This document shows positions 1 to 8,785 of a DNA stretch of 64,000 bases, piece by piece (positions within the stretch are counted from its first letter, which is position 1; every line of letters starts with the position of its first letter). The position numbers and the translations under genes are program-made. The notes beneath the pieces are model-generated. The model was not told the origin of the DNA. It made no database searches and saw nothing but the letters and a program-made list of their open reading frames with translations. Source of the stretch: JAGXLC01 sp041686375 (GTDB lineage: Bacteria > Bacteroidota > Bacteroidia > Bacteroidales > UBA12077); assembly GCA_041686375.1 (NCBI GenBank), contig JAWLEB010000007.1, positions 1 to 64,000 of the forward strand. The letters are read 5' to 3'.

Positions 1-2705
1 ATATTATCAACCGCAAGTTCTATTCCAAATTTCTCAGCAAACGTTTTACTTATGTTGAAATTAAGCATTGGTCTTGGTTTTTCATACGCATAGGGAAGCC
101 GGCCTTTCGTTATCAGGTACAATTTTTCTCCGTTAAAGTTGAATCCAAGATTTGCTGAAATATCATTCTCATCATTTTCGTAACCAATGAATGCATTAAC
201 TATGAAAGGTGCCTGTCCCAGCATTGGGCGCGTATTATTTCTGTCCGGATCCTGAACCCTTATGTATTCCATAATATCTTCCGGTATTGTAATTACCGAT
301 TTTATGGCTGTAAAGTTGCTTCCAACAGTAAAATTTTTTAAAACAGGAATAAAATCGAGCTTTTTTACAAATTCAAGCTCTACACCATAAAGATCTGCTG
401 GTTCAGCATTAAATGGTTCTATTTCATAGTTTTGGGTACCAGTTTTCAATCGCAGTTCAATAGGTTTGTCAAATCTTTTATAGAAACCGCTTAATGCAAT
501 TTTTTCTCCCTGGTCAATAAAATACTCCCACCGCAGGTCAAAATTATTTATGGAAGTCTGCTCCAGGTCTGGATTGGCATAAATATATGCTCCCCGGGTG
601 TAATCGTAATAATTTGTTCCAATTTCCTGAAATTTTGGCCGTGCCAGTGTCTGTGACATAGCCAACCTAACATTCATTTCCTCTGTCATTTTGTAGGTTA
701 AATTAAAAGAGGGAAGGATGTCTGTATTGTTGATTTCACCTCTTCTGTAATTTCTGTGGGATTCATCAACTTTATTTTCAGAATAAGTTTCAGATTTTTC
801 AATTCTTGCACCAGTTAAAAGTCTTAATTTTGAGCTTAGGTTTGCATCCAACATGGCATAAGCCGCTATAATCGTTTGATCTGCATGGTAACTGTTTGTC
901 AGGTTATCTTCATGGTCGGATTTATATTTATAACCATTCGTATTATCTTTACTATAAACATTATTTTCCAGGTAATTGCTAACATCTCCATCCGGGAAAG
1001 AGGTCATGTAGCTATTCAAGCTGAATTGAATATTCTCCATTTCACGCTCTTTTAATGTATACATTCCTCCTGTCTGAATTTTTGATTTTTCTTTGAATAG
1101 AGAAACAGGAATTTCAATGTCTATTTTACTGTTTAAATTCGTTTCATTCATGTCACGGTAAAAACGTACCGGAACATCGTTGGTTTTTATTCTCCAGCCA
1201 TAAGGTTCGTCATTGCTATCCGTTTCATAGAGGTTTTCAAAAAATCTCAGGTCAGGTTCTTCCTGTTGCATATCGGTGAGAGAAGTTTGCCACTCTATAC
1301 TGGTTTTGTTCAATGACGGGAAAATATGTTTTCCATGCAGTTGATAATAGTTAAAAGATCTTTCAATCCAGCTTAAATTTCTTACGGTATTATTTGATGA
1401 TTCATAAAAAAAGTATCCATCCTGGTACCTGGCTGTTTTATTACCGCTTTGATTGCGCATGTACCTGGTGCCCACTTTATGATTATCATCCAATTTAAGG
1501 TTAAGATTGAGCAATCCGGCAATCAATACTTTTTCTTTCCCCTGGTTGTCATTGAGGATTTTGAGAGGTGAGGGGGTTACATGCTCTTCGTATAAACTGT
1601 TTATGCCATTTTCGTAATAAGAAAAATCCCTTGCATAACTTAAAGCAGCATTGTAGCCTACAGGCTTACCAAAAAGTTTTATTTGATTTCCAATGGAAAA
1701 TTTATGACTGTGATCCAGGAAGGAATTTTGCCTTTCCGGCGCCATAACAGGACTAAAAGACTTTGTTATTTCCGTAATTTCGTCTTCAAATGTAAATTCA
1801 TTTAACTCGCCCCTGTTTTCTTCAACCATCGTGTTGAGTGCATCGGATGCAATGCCTGGGATGTCCCTGGTACCGTTGTCAAAACCAAAAGCATCTGTCT
1901 CACTGCCCGGATAAGATAAAAATTCTTTATTTAAGTTTGCTTGTGGGTTATATCCAAACTTCGTTGAAAATTTCATGGTAAATTTTTCCGGGAAATCCTT
2001 TGTTTCTATGTCTACTTGTCCTCCAGTCGATTCTCCCTGCATATCCGGAGTAAAGGTTTTATTGACAACGATATTTTCTATAATATTGCTGGGGAAAATG
2101 TCCATCTGCACGGTATTTTTTTCGGGATCCATTGCAGGTATTACCGATTCATTCAATGTAATCATGGTATATCGATCGCTTAATCCTCTAACAAAAACAT
2201 ATTTATCATCCTGCACGGAAACACCAGTTACTCTTTTTAGTGCACCAGCAGCATGACTATCTCCCAATTTAGCGATTTTCTCATAGGAAATTCCATCCAT
2301 GAGTTTTCCCGATTTTTTCTGAAGAAGCTGCATTGCATTTTCTGTTTGCTGTCTCGCTCTGCCAGTTACTACAACGGCTCCTATTTCAGTTTCAGCTTGC
2401 TCCAGGTTGGTCTTCAATACTTCAACTTCATTTTCTTCAATATTAATATCTTTAAATATTTGAGTGGTATAAGACACATAGGATATTTCAATCGTATAAG
2501 TTCCGGGGTCCAGTTTTAATTCATAGTTGCCGTCAAAATCGGTGGTTGTTCCTATTGGTTTGTCCTTAACTGCAATTGTTGCTCCCGGCAGTGTTTCCCC
2601 TGTTTCACGGTCAAGTATTTTTCCTCTTAATGTTCCTTTTTGACCGTATGTAAGTTGTATTACCGTTAATATCAATAAAAAAACAAATATTATCTTTTTC
2701 ATCAT
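1..2705 (-). CDS. TonB-dependent outer-membrane receptor (C-terminus cut by window start)
   Basis: Reading leftwards from an ATG-ATG pair at 2705, the frame stays open to the window edge, giving about 901 residues without the end of the barrel. It begins with a signal peptide ending near YGQ, followed by a carboxypeptidase-regulatory-like domain (GKILDRETGETLPGATI ... DFDGNYELKLDPG). The plug domain contains VFVRGLSDRYTMITLN and GGQVDIETKDFPEKF, and a long aromatic-rich beta-barrel follows. Receptors of this family import a ligand across the outer membrane using TonB energy. The gene lies downstream of a surface lipoprotein gene on the same strand, with a terminator-like hairpin between them. 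A PhoB-like regulator and a phosphate transporter are next to the pair, so a role in uptake of phosphate or an organic phosphate is plausible, but this is inferred from context only. Confidence 0.9.
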   Translation of the reverse strand, partial: MMKKIIFVFLLILTVIQLTYGQKGTLRGKILDRETGETLPGATIAVKDKPIGTTTDFDGNYELKLDPGTYTIEISYVSYTTQIFKDINIEENEVEVLKTNLEQAETEIGAVVVTGRARQQTENAMQLLQKKSGKLMDGISYEKIAKLGDSHAAGALKRVTGVSVQDDKYVFVRGLSDRYTMITLNESVIPAMDPEKNTVQMDIFPSNIIENIVVNKTFTPDMQGESTGGQVDIETKDFPEKFTMKFSTKFGYNPQANLNKEFLSYPGSETDAFGFDNGTRDIPGIASDALNTMVEENRGELNEFTFEDEITEITKSFSPVMAPERQNSFLDHSHKFSIGNQIKLFGKPVGYNAALSYARDFSYYENGINSLYEEHVTPSPLKILNDNQGKEKVLIAGLLNLNLKLDDNHKVGTRYMRNQSGNKTARYQDGYFFYESSNNTVRNLSWIERSFNYYQLHGKHIFPSLNKTSIEWQTSLTDMQQEEPDLRFFENLYETDSNDEPYGWRIKTNDVPVRFYRDMNETNLNSKIDIEIPVSLFKEKSKIQTGGMYTLKEREMENIQFSLNSYMTSFPDGDVSNYLENNVYSKDNTNGYKYKSDHEDNLTNSYHADQTIIAAYAMLDANLSSKLRLLTGARIEKSETYSENKVDESHRNYRRGEINNTDILPSFNLTYKMTEEMNVRLAMSQTLARPKFQEIGTNYYDYTRGAYIYANPDLEQTSINNFDLRWEYFIDQGEKIALSGFYKRFDKPIELRLKTGTQNYEIEPFNAEPADLYGVELEFVKKLDFIPVLKNFTVGSNFTAIKSVITIPEDIMEYIRVQDPDRNNTRPMLGQAPFIVNAFIGYENDENDISANLGFNFNGEKLYLITKGRLPYAYEKPRPMLNFNISKTFAEKFGIELAVDN

Positions 2706-2715
2706 CCTGTTTTTT

Positions 2716-2755
2716 TAAAAAGAGTTAGCTGGTAGTAACTTACTGCCAGCTAACT
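2716..2755 (-). terminator. Hairpin plus T-run between lipoprotein gene and TonB receptor
   Basis: A perfect 10-bp stem (AGTTAGCTGG at 2723-2732 pairing with CCAGCTAACT at 2746-2755) extends further with AGTAA/TTACT inside the loop. On the minus strand the stem is followed by CTCTTTTT. It therefore looks like an intrinsic terminator or attenuator that ends or dampens the transcript of the lipoprotein gene before the receptor gene. Confidence 0.7.
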
Positions 2756-2774
2756 TCTTTTATATGGGTTTAAC

Positions 2775-4199
2775 TTACTTAGCTATGTCTTTAAAAATGT
2801 TATTCTTAATAATAATATTATCTTCTTCAAATTGATTCCAGCTACTGTGCAGATCGTCTCTGTATTCTATTTCTATGCCTTTGCTGGTATTATAGAAGAT
2901 AGAGTTTGCATAAACAGCTCCTGCATCGTCTCTGAGTGTAATTAATTTACCACCATGCCCAACGTATGTTGCATTATAAATTTGAGGTTTGGAACGAGGC
3001 TCTTCACCTTCACCGTCACCACCACTGTCATGCTCTCCTAATCGGTCTCCGGTTCCATCAGCCTGGATAGTTGCCCAAAACTGTCCTTTACCAGAAAATC
3101 CTTCATCATAATCGAAAGAATCATCACCACAGTAGGATACAAGCAGGTGCTTAGTATTAGCTGTCCCACCAAACCATTCTACGCCGTCATCAACATTAGC
3201 AATCACTTCAATGTTATTAACAGTTGTACCGTTTCCAACAGAACCAAGTGTTAACCCATTGATTTCATTGCCCTGGCCAATATTGGTCCCGCCATGGCGT
3301 ATGGATATATATTCTAAGACACCTGAATTATGGTTTGGATTATCACCGCCGTAGGTTGCAGGATAGTTTTCATCATCAGGGATGCCTTCAATTCTGTAAT
3401 CATTGTTAGGGTTGTTATTTGGTGCTTCTCCCAAAACTATGAGACCACCCCAGAGACCACTTACGGTTTTACTGTAATTGTCACCTTTATAAGTATCATC
3501 ATCGCCGGTGAATACTATCGGCATTTCTGCTGTTCCTTCAGCCATTATTTTTCCATCTCTTGAGACGATAAGGGCAGATGCATTTTCACCCTGACCAGAA
3601 AGTCCCTGGATCATTGTTCCGGCTTCGATGGTAATAGTTGCACCTTCTGTTACAAAGACAAAGCCGTCCAGTTTATAAAGTGTGGAATTGTTCCATGTTT
3701 CATCACTTGTAATTTTACCGGAAACAAAAACAGTATCCTCTGCATTATATGTGTAACTACCGTTTTCGTAATCTTCCATATCGTAGGTTAAAGTCCATGA
3801 AGCCCAGTTGGAACCACCCGGTTCAAAGGCGCCCTGATAATCAACTGATTCAATGAAATCATCGCCGGTAATTGCTTCTCCATCGCCGGCTTCTCCTGAG
3901 GCAGGAATAATCGTATTGAGAATGTCACTAAAGTCAAGGCTTACTAAACCGGTTGAATCAATAATGTTGTTGTTATTGTTAAAATGCGCTTCCAGCTGTT
4001 CTTCATAATCTTCAGGAAGAGCCCCATTGTCGCCTTCAACATAGGCAGTGATAAACTTAAATTCACTTGTTTCTTCCTCAATAGGATCTGGGTCATCATT
4101 GTCGTCCTCACATGCTGTGAAAACGATAGAACCGAACATCAGTCCTGCGATTGCAAGGCCAGTAAAAATTTTGTCAGTGAGCGATCTTTTTGTTTTCAT
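2775..4199 (-). CDS. Surface lipoprotein, probable parallel beta-helix protein
   Basis: The protein has 474 residues. The N-terminus is a lipoprotein signal with the acylated Cys at residue 30 (IVFTAC), followed by an acidic Asp/Glu-rich linker typical of surface-exported Bacteroidota lipoproteins. After about residue 150 come repeated short strands (FVFVTEGATITIEAGTMIQG, ALIVSRDGKIMAEGTAEMPIV, GVEWFGGTANTKHLLVSYC) in the style of a right-handed beta-helix, with many Asp/Gly/Asn. No catalytic motif was recognised. It precedes the TonB receptor gene on the same strand, as partner lipoproteins often do. Ligand binding at the cell surface in support of the receptor is the likely role. The link to phosphate comes only from the neighbouring PhoB-like regulator and PiT transporter. 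Confidence 0.75.
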   Translation of the reverse strand: MKTKRSLTDKIFTGLAIAGLMFGSIVFTACEDDNDDPDPIEEETSEFKFITAYVEGDNGALPEDYEEQLEAHFNNNNNIIDSTGLVSLDFSDILNTIIPASGEAGDGEAITGDDFIESVDYQGAFEPGGSNWASWTLTYDMEDYENGSYTYNAEDTVFVSGKITSDETWNNSTLYKLDGFVFVTEGATITIEAGTMIQGLSGQGENASALIVSRDGKIMAEGTAEMPIVFTGDDDTYKGDNYSKTVSGLWGGLIVLGEAPNNNPNNDYRIEGIPDDENYPATYGGDNPNHNSGVLEYISIRHGGTNIGQGNEINGLTLGSVGNGTTVNNIEVIANVDDGVEWFGGTANTKHLLVSYCGDDSFDYDEGFSGKGQFWATIQADGTGDRLGEHDSGGDGEGEEPRSKPQIYNATYVGHGGKLITLRDDAGAVYANSIFYNTSKGIEIEYRDDLHSSWNQFEEDNIIIKNNIFKDIAK

Positions 4200-4424
4200 A
4201 ATAAAAATAATTAAAGATTAGATTGTTTTCATTTAAAACTCATTGACAAAGAAAGCTTAACTAATACGGAATGATGTTACCTGGCAATTAACTTTGGATT
4301 AAATAAATTTGAATTTGTAAACCAGAATTAATATTTGTTTAATATAGCCTTAAGAAATAATTAGTAAACCTTGAATAAATAATTACGTAATTTGTTATAT
4401 TTATAAAATCATATATCCCGGACT

Positions 4425-5120
4425 ATGGAAAAAGCTGCACATAAAATTTTACTTGTAGACGATGAACCCGATGTTCTTGAATTTATAGGATATAACCTAA
4501 AGAAAGCTGGCTACGAAGTTTACACCACTCCCAATGGAAAAGAAGCTATAAAAAAAGCCAGGGAAATTATTCCCCATTTGATATTGCTGGATGTTATGAT
4601 GCCTGAGATGGATGGGATAGAGACTTGTGAAGAGTTACGAAAATATCCAGACATGCAGGATACCATTATTGCTTTCTTAACAGCCAGGGGAGAAGATTAC
4701 TCACAAATTGCCGGTTTTGAAGCAGGTGGAGATGATTATATCACCAAACCTGTAAAGCCGAGAGTGTTAATAAGCAGGATAAAAGCATTATTGAAACGCT
4801 ATAAAAATAAATCGGCAAGTGAAAAAGATAAATCTGCGATTATTCGGGAAAAAGATATAACGATTGATAAGGAAAAATATATTGTAACAAAGGGCAGAGA
4901 AGAATTGGTGCTGCCGAAAAAAGAGTTTGAATTATTGGTTTTGCTTATCTCAAAGCCTGACAAAGTGTTTACGCGAGATGAAATTTTTTATTCTGTCTGG
5001 GGAGATAATGTAGTTGTAGGTGATCGGACAATAGATGTGCATATACGAAAATTAAGGGAAAAAATTGGGGGAGAACATATAAAAACAATCAAAGGAGTTG
5101 GATATAAGTATGTTGAGTGA
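4425..5120 (+). CDS. OmpR/PhoB-family response regulator
   Basis: This 231-residue two-domain regulator has a receiver domain at residues 7-125, with the acidic pair D12-D13, phospho-acceptor D56 (LILLDVMMPEMDG), T86 (FLTARG) and K108 (YITKPVKPR). A winged-helix DNA-binding domain occupies about 140-231 and ends in the family-typical IDVHIRKLREKIGG and IKGVGYKYVE. No histidine kinase gene is adjacent, so the partner must be encoded elsewhere. It sits between a receptor/lipoprotein pair and a PiT phosphate transporter, which makes a PhoB-like role in phosphate control likely but unproven. A possible promoter lies at 4371-4403 (TTG, then TATATTTA). A bidirectional terminator follows the gene. 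Confidence 0.92.
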   Translation: MEKAAHKILLVDDEPDVLEFIGYNLKKAGYEVYTTPNGKEAIKKAREIIPHLILLDVMMPEMDGIETCEELRKYPDMQDTIIAFLTARGEDYSQIAGFEAGGDDYITKPVKPRVLISRIKALLKRYKNKSASEKDKSAIIREKDITIDKEKYIVTKGREELVLPKKEFELLVLLISKPDKVFTRDEIFYSVWGDNVVVGDRTIDVHIRKLREKIGGEHIKTIKGVGYKYVE

Positions 5121-5144
5121 AAAAACGATTTATAATCAATACAT

Positions 5145-5185
5145 AAAAAACCGGTCTATTAGTGTAACATCAAGACCGGTTTTTT
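5145..5185. terminator. Bidirectional intrinsic terminator
   Basis: A-tract 5145-5150, stem ACCGGTCT-type (CCGGTCT 5151-5157 pairing with AGACCGG 5173-5179) and T-tract 5180-5185. It lies between two convergent genes (regulator ending at 5120, transporter ending at 5198) and has U-runs in both directions. Confidence 0.9.
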
Positions 5186-5197
5186 GTATTTTAAATT

Positions 5198-7468
5198 TTA
5201 TGAAGATTTGTCAATAATATCCTGGTTGAGAATGAAATCCCTTTGTGCCTTCAATAGGTTAACTGTATGAAGAGTAAAGTTTTTCATCTCATTAAGGAGT
5301 TGCAAATAAAGAATACTGTTTTTAGTACCTGTAATTTTTTTCTTAATTCGTTTGATTTGAGCTTTTCTGCTTTCGTCTATAGTGTATAATAATTGTTGTT
5401 GCTGATCAAATACCAATTCCTTAATTTCATCAAAGCTGTTGTTTTCAATAATGTGTATTGTATTGGTAAACAGCAAGGTCATTTCTTTTTTGATCTGCAT
5501 TAACTCGTCAATTTGTTCTTTTGAAAGCCCTTTATGCTGGTTAGCTACGTGGTCATAGCTAGGTCCTGCAATAAAGGATAGTGCATGAGCCATTTCTCTC
5601 AAATAATCCGTAACCTGAACATAATAATGTCCCGTTTCAATTTCATCTTCTTCCAATTTGTTCAGTGTATGATGCACATTATTTTTAATTGCTTTGGCAT
5701 CATAATTTAAATTTTCAACCTTTTTATTAATATCTTTTAATCGCTTATGGTCTTCTTCAGAAACACCTATAATCGTCTCATTAAATATTTTAATTACAAT
5801 ATCCAGCATATGATTAATCTCATTACTGCACTTATTCATTATATTGTCATCTTTGACATCGCCTGCTGCAATCTCTTCAAGCTCCTTCTCTTTAGTTTCC
5901 CGCTTTTTATGGATAGTATGAGTTCTTATCACAAAAGTAGCAGCAAGCAACAGCATGATAATAATTCCAATTATACCGCCATGTGTAATAATATTAGCTA
6001 CTACAAAGGCTGCTGTAAATGCTATTAATGCTGTAAGAAACCAGCCTCCTATAACTGTAAAGACTCCGGTAATTCGGTATACGGCACTTTCTCTTCCCCA
6101 GGCTCTATCAGACAGGGAAGTTCCCATTGCCACCATGAATGTAACATAAGTTGTTGATAAGGGTAATTTCAATGATGTCGCAAATGAAATAAGTATACTA
6201 GCTACAGTTAGATTTACAGAGGCACGTACAAGATCGAAGTATGCTTTATCATTTTTAGTTGCTTTTGGTTCATTTTCAGAGAGGTGTGGTTGAAATCTTT
6301 TCTTGACTTTGTTGCGGATCTGCCTGGGAATAAATTTATTGATGGTTTCATTTATTTCCAGTGCATGTCTGACAATTACTCTTGCAAAGCCAGTTGCTCC
6401 GAAACGCTCATAACCTTCACCCTGGCGGCTGAGGTTGATTTCTGTTCTTGTAACAGAACGTGCTTTTCTTGAAAAATAAAGTGTAATTACCATGATAACT
6501 CCAGCTGTTAGGAGTAAGTATGTATTTGTTTTTACACTTCCAGTCAGCCCTTCCATTAGAAGGTTATCCGGTGAAGCGCCTGGTGTGGATGCAAAGTCCT
6601 GGTATGATTTTAAACCTGCAACCGGAACACCAATAAAGTTCACCAGGTCGTTACCTGCAAAAGCCATGGCAAGGGCAAAAGTTCCCACCAATACGATTCC
6701 TCTGAATACATTGATCTTAAAGGCCATGTATAATAATTGCAAAATAACTGTCCAGCCTATAAAACTCGCTAATAATATTAATTGAGTATTTTCTTTTATC
6801 CACTCCAGGTTGCTTTCAGTAATTAATGCAGAACCCTTTGCACCTTTTATGACGATAAAATATGTTATAGCAGTGATGGCAACACCACCCCATACAGAGC
6901 CAAAATATTTAAGGTATTTTGTGTAGTTATATGAGAAGACAATTCGCACTAAATATTGTACGATAGAACCCACAATAAAGGCAATGATCACAGATAATAA
7001 TATTCCAGAAATAATTCCCAGAGCACTGGCAGAATTGATGTACTCGCCAAGGGTGCCGGCTGTTTCCATATCAGAACCTAATTTGATCAGGGAGACGGCT
7101 ACTGCGGAACCCAATAATTCAAATACAATAGATACTGTTGTAGAGGTTGGAAGGGCAAGTGTGTTAAATAAATCCAGCAAAAGAATGTCTGTAAGCATTA
7201 CTGCCAGAAATATCATCATAATCTCGGAAAAGTAAAATTGTTCCGGATGGAATATACCTTTCCTCGCCACTTCCATCATTCCACTGGAGAATGTAGTACC
7301 TATAATTATACCTACACTGGCTATAATCATTATAATATAACGCGGAGCTGCATTCGATCCGATGGCAGAATTTAGAAAGTTTACCGCATCATTACTTACA
7401 CCCACAATGAGGTCTGAAACAGCAAGGGCGAAAAGGACTACAATGATTATTAAATAAATGTTTTCCAT
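5198..7468 (-). CDS. PiT-family inorganic phosphate transporter with C-terminal PhoU-like region
   Basis: This 756-residue inner-membrane permease shows the duplicated PiT signature. The first copy is GVSNDAVNFLNSAIGS near residue 23 and the second is FAGNDLVNFIGVPVAG near 270. Further membrane motifs are LPTSTTVSIVFELLG and LPLSTTYVTFMVAMGTSLSDR. The last 230 or so residues (from about 525) are charged, helical and cytoplasmic and resemble a PhoU-like helical bundle, which explains the length beyond a minimal PiT protein. It would bring in phosphate by cation symport. It converges with the PhoB-like regulator gene, supporting phosphate homeostasis as the theme of this end of the window. The start codon is an ATG. 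Confidence 0.92.
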   Translation of the reverse strand: MENIYLIIIVVLFALAVSDLIVGVSNDAVNFLNSAIGSNAAPRYIIMIIASVGIIIGTTFSSGMMEVARKGIFHPEQFYFSEIMMIFLAVMLTDILLLDLFNTLALPTSTTVSIVFELLGSAVAVSLIKLGSDMETAGTLGEYINSASALGIISGILLSVIIAFIVGSIVQYLVRIVFSYNYTKYLKYFGSVWGGVAITAITYFIVIKGAKGSALITESNLEWIKENTQLILLASFIGWTVILQLLYMAFKINVFRGIVLVGTFALAMAFAGNDLVNFIGVPVAGLKSYQDFASTPGASPDNLLMEGLTGSVKTNTYLLLTAGVIMVITLYFSRKARSVTRTEINLSRQGEGYERFGATGFARVIVRHALEINETINKFIPRQIRNKVKKRFQPHLSENEPKATKNDKAYFDLVRASVNLTVASILISFATSLKLPLSTTYVTFMVAMGTSLSDRAWGRESAVYRITGVFTVIGGWFLTALIAFTAAFVVANIITHGGIIGIIIMLLLAATFVIRTHTIHKKRETKEKELEEIAAGDVKDDNIMNKCSNEINHMLDIVIKIFNETIIGVSEEDHKRLKDINKKVENLNYDAKAIKNNVHHTLNKLEEDEIETGHYYVQVTDYLREMAHALSFIAGPSYDHVANQHKGLSKEQIDELMQIKKEMTLLFTNTIHIIENNSFDEIKELVFDQQQQLLYTIDESRKAQIKRIKKKITGTKNSILYLQLLNEMKNFTLHTVNLLKAQRDFILNQDIIDKSS

Positions 7469-7699
7469 GGATATATTTTTTTTAATGGTATGTAAAAATA
7501 GATACTATAACCATAATGACGATGAAATATAATGTTAATTTTTTGTTAAATATAGAAGCATTGCTGGATTGAGTATATAAAAATCTATTTGTCAGTATTT
7601 TGGACTGTATAATTGGTTTTTAATTTATGAAATACTTATTTACGTCATTCAAATTAAAAAAATATTCATTGTTTAGTAAGATATAAAGTGGGATTTTAA

Positions 7700-7707
7700 T
7701 ATCTTTG
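7700..7707 (+). promoter_or_regulatory. Candidate -7 promoter element for siaB/siaC pair 1
   Basis: TATCTTTG exactly matches the Bacteroidota -7 consensus TAnnTTTG. It overlaps a TTG at 7705 that could be taken as a start codon, so transcription would begin near 7714 and the ATG at 7750 becomes the better start. No clear -33 TTG lies 19-21 bases upstream. Confidence 0.5.
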
Positions 7708-7749
7708 GGACATTATTCATTAATATATACCCTATTGCTGGATAATTAT

Positions 7750-8268
7750 ATGCCTATGAATTCGGATAAGAATATTATTAACTACCATGGTCACATAAAC
7801 CGTAAAGTAGTTGATAATATTTTATATGAACTTAAGGCGAAACTCAAATTTATGGGTATTGAGCTTTTGAAAAGAAAGCGTGTTTATTCAGCTTCCGTTG
7901 AATGCCTTGATAATATATACAAACATGCTGAAATCAATAGCAAACAGAATAATACTGAAGAAAAATATTTACCCCGATTTATCGTAAGAAGTGCTGAAGG
8001 CGTTTATTCCATTGAAACAGGCAATTTGGTTTCAATGGAAGAGGCAGAATTCTTGAAAAATAAGGTAGATGAATTAAATAGCCTTGAACTGGCTGATGTT
8101 AATGATTTGTACAAAAAAACGATGTTGAAAAGCGCTGGGTTAAGTGATAAAGGGGGAGCAGGATTAGGTCTTATTGTAATTGCCAAAACTACTAGTTACC
8201 CGTTATCTTACGATTTGATACCAGTGAATCAAAGACATATGTATTTTACTTTAACTGTTAAAATCTAA
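7750..8268 (+). CDS. siaB: SiaB-family (DUF6272) protein kinase, copy 1
   Basis: The 172-residue product has a GHKL-like ATP-binding layout. An N-box-like helix reads VECLDNIYKHAE, and the glycine-rich lid reads DKGGAGLGLIVIAK near the C-terminus. In Pseudomonas the SiaB kinase phosphorylates SiaC, and the next gene here encodes a SiaC homologue 15 bases downstream, so the pair should form a kinase/substrate switch. A second, diverged pair occurs near 58-59 kb. The frame is open back to 7687 and a TTG at 7705 would add 15 residues. The ATG at 7750 is preferred because the TTG lies inside a promoter-like TATCTTTG. No SiaA-type phosphatase is nearby. Confidence 0.8.
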   Translation: MPMNSDKNIINYHGHINRKVVDNILYELKAKLKFMGIELLKRKRVYSASVECLDNIYKHAEINSKQNNTEEKYLPRFIVRSAEGVYSIETGNLVSMEEAEFLKNKVDELNSLELADVNDLYKKTMLKSAGLSDKGGAGLGLIVIAKTTSYPLSYDLIPVNQRHMYFTLTVKI

Positions 8269-8283
8269 TAACGATATAAACAC

Positions 8284-8694
8284 ATGAAAGTACTTAAAAT
8301 ACCATCAACGGATAAATCACCACGCGTTTTATTCGACCCGGAAAACAGAATTTTTGAAATAGAAGGCAATTCAAGGCCAGAAAATGTACGTGAATTTTAT
8401 CAGCCAATTATTGAAACCTTAAAAAAATTTTTCACACAAATTTTGGATGACGATACAATAGATGATTATTCGGATAGTCCTTTAAAATTTATTTATAAAC
8501 TTGATTATTTTAATTCCTCATCAGCAAAGTTTATTTCAGATATCTTTTTTCTTGTTGGTAATTATTCTAAGAAGGGTATACCTGTTAAGATTTATTGGTA
8601 TTTTGATGAGGGTGATGAGGATATGATGGAAGTGGGAGAGGATTTTTCGAATATGATTGATGTCCCCTTTCAGATGATTATGATTAGTCAATAA
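8284..8694 (+). CDS. siaC: SiaC-family (DUF1987) regulatory phosphoprotein, copy 1
   Basis: This 136-residue protein belongs to the DUF1987/SiaC family. The conserved centre is LDYFNSSSAKFISDIF (residues about 73-88) and the family tail is IYWYFDEGDEDMMEVGEDF. In Pseudomonas SiaC the residue switched by SiaB phosphorylation is Thr68; here the equivalent position in YFN-S-SS is Ser78 rather than Thr. It is translated directly after siaB copy 1. Its downstream target is unknown: the Pseudomonas partner is a diguanylate cyclase, and none is encoded in this window. Phosphorylation-dependent partner binding is inferred from the family. Confidence 0.85.
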   Translation: MKVLKIPSTDKSPRVLFDPENRIFEIEGNSRPENVREFYQPIIETLKKFFTQILDDDTIDDYSDSPLKFIYKLDYFNSSSAKFISDIFFLVGNYSKKGIPVKIYWYFDEGDEDMMEVGEDFSNMIDVPFQMIMISQ

Positions 8695-8785
8695 AAAGAC
8701 TGTCCCAATTTTTCTGTAAATATATTTTTTGAATATATCATTTTAAAATACATTCTGGAGTGCCCGCCTTGTTATATGGCCCCTT

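Noticed and set aside
5747..7235. Several plus-strand open frames opposite the PiT transporter
   Set aside because: These are antisense shadows of a membrane protein gene and have no independent start signals or family features.
7705..7749. TTG at 7705 as start of siaB copy 1
   Set aside because: It falls within an exact -7 promoter element; the ATG at 7750 is the better start, although the choice is not proven.
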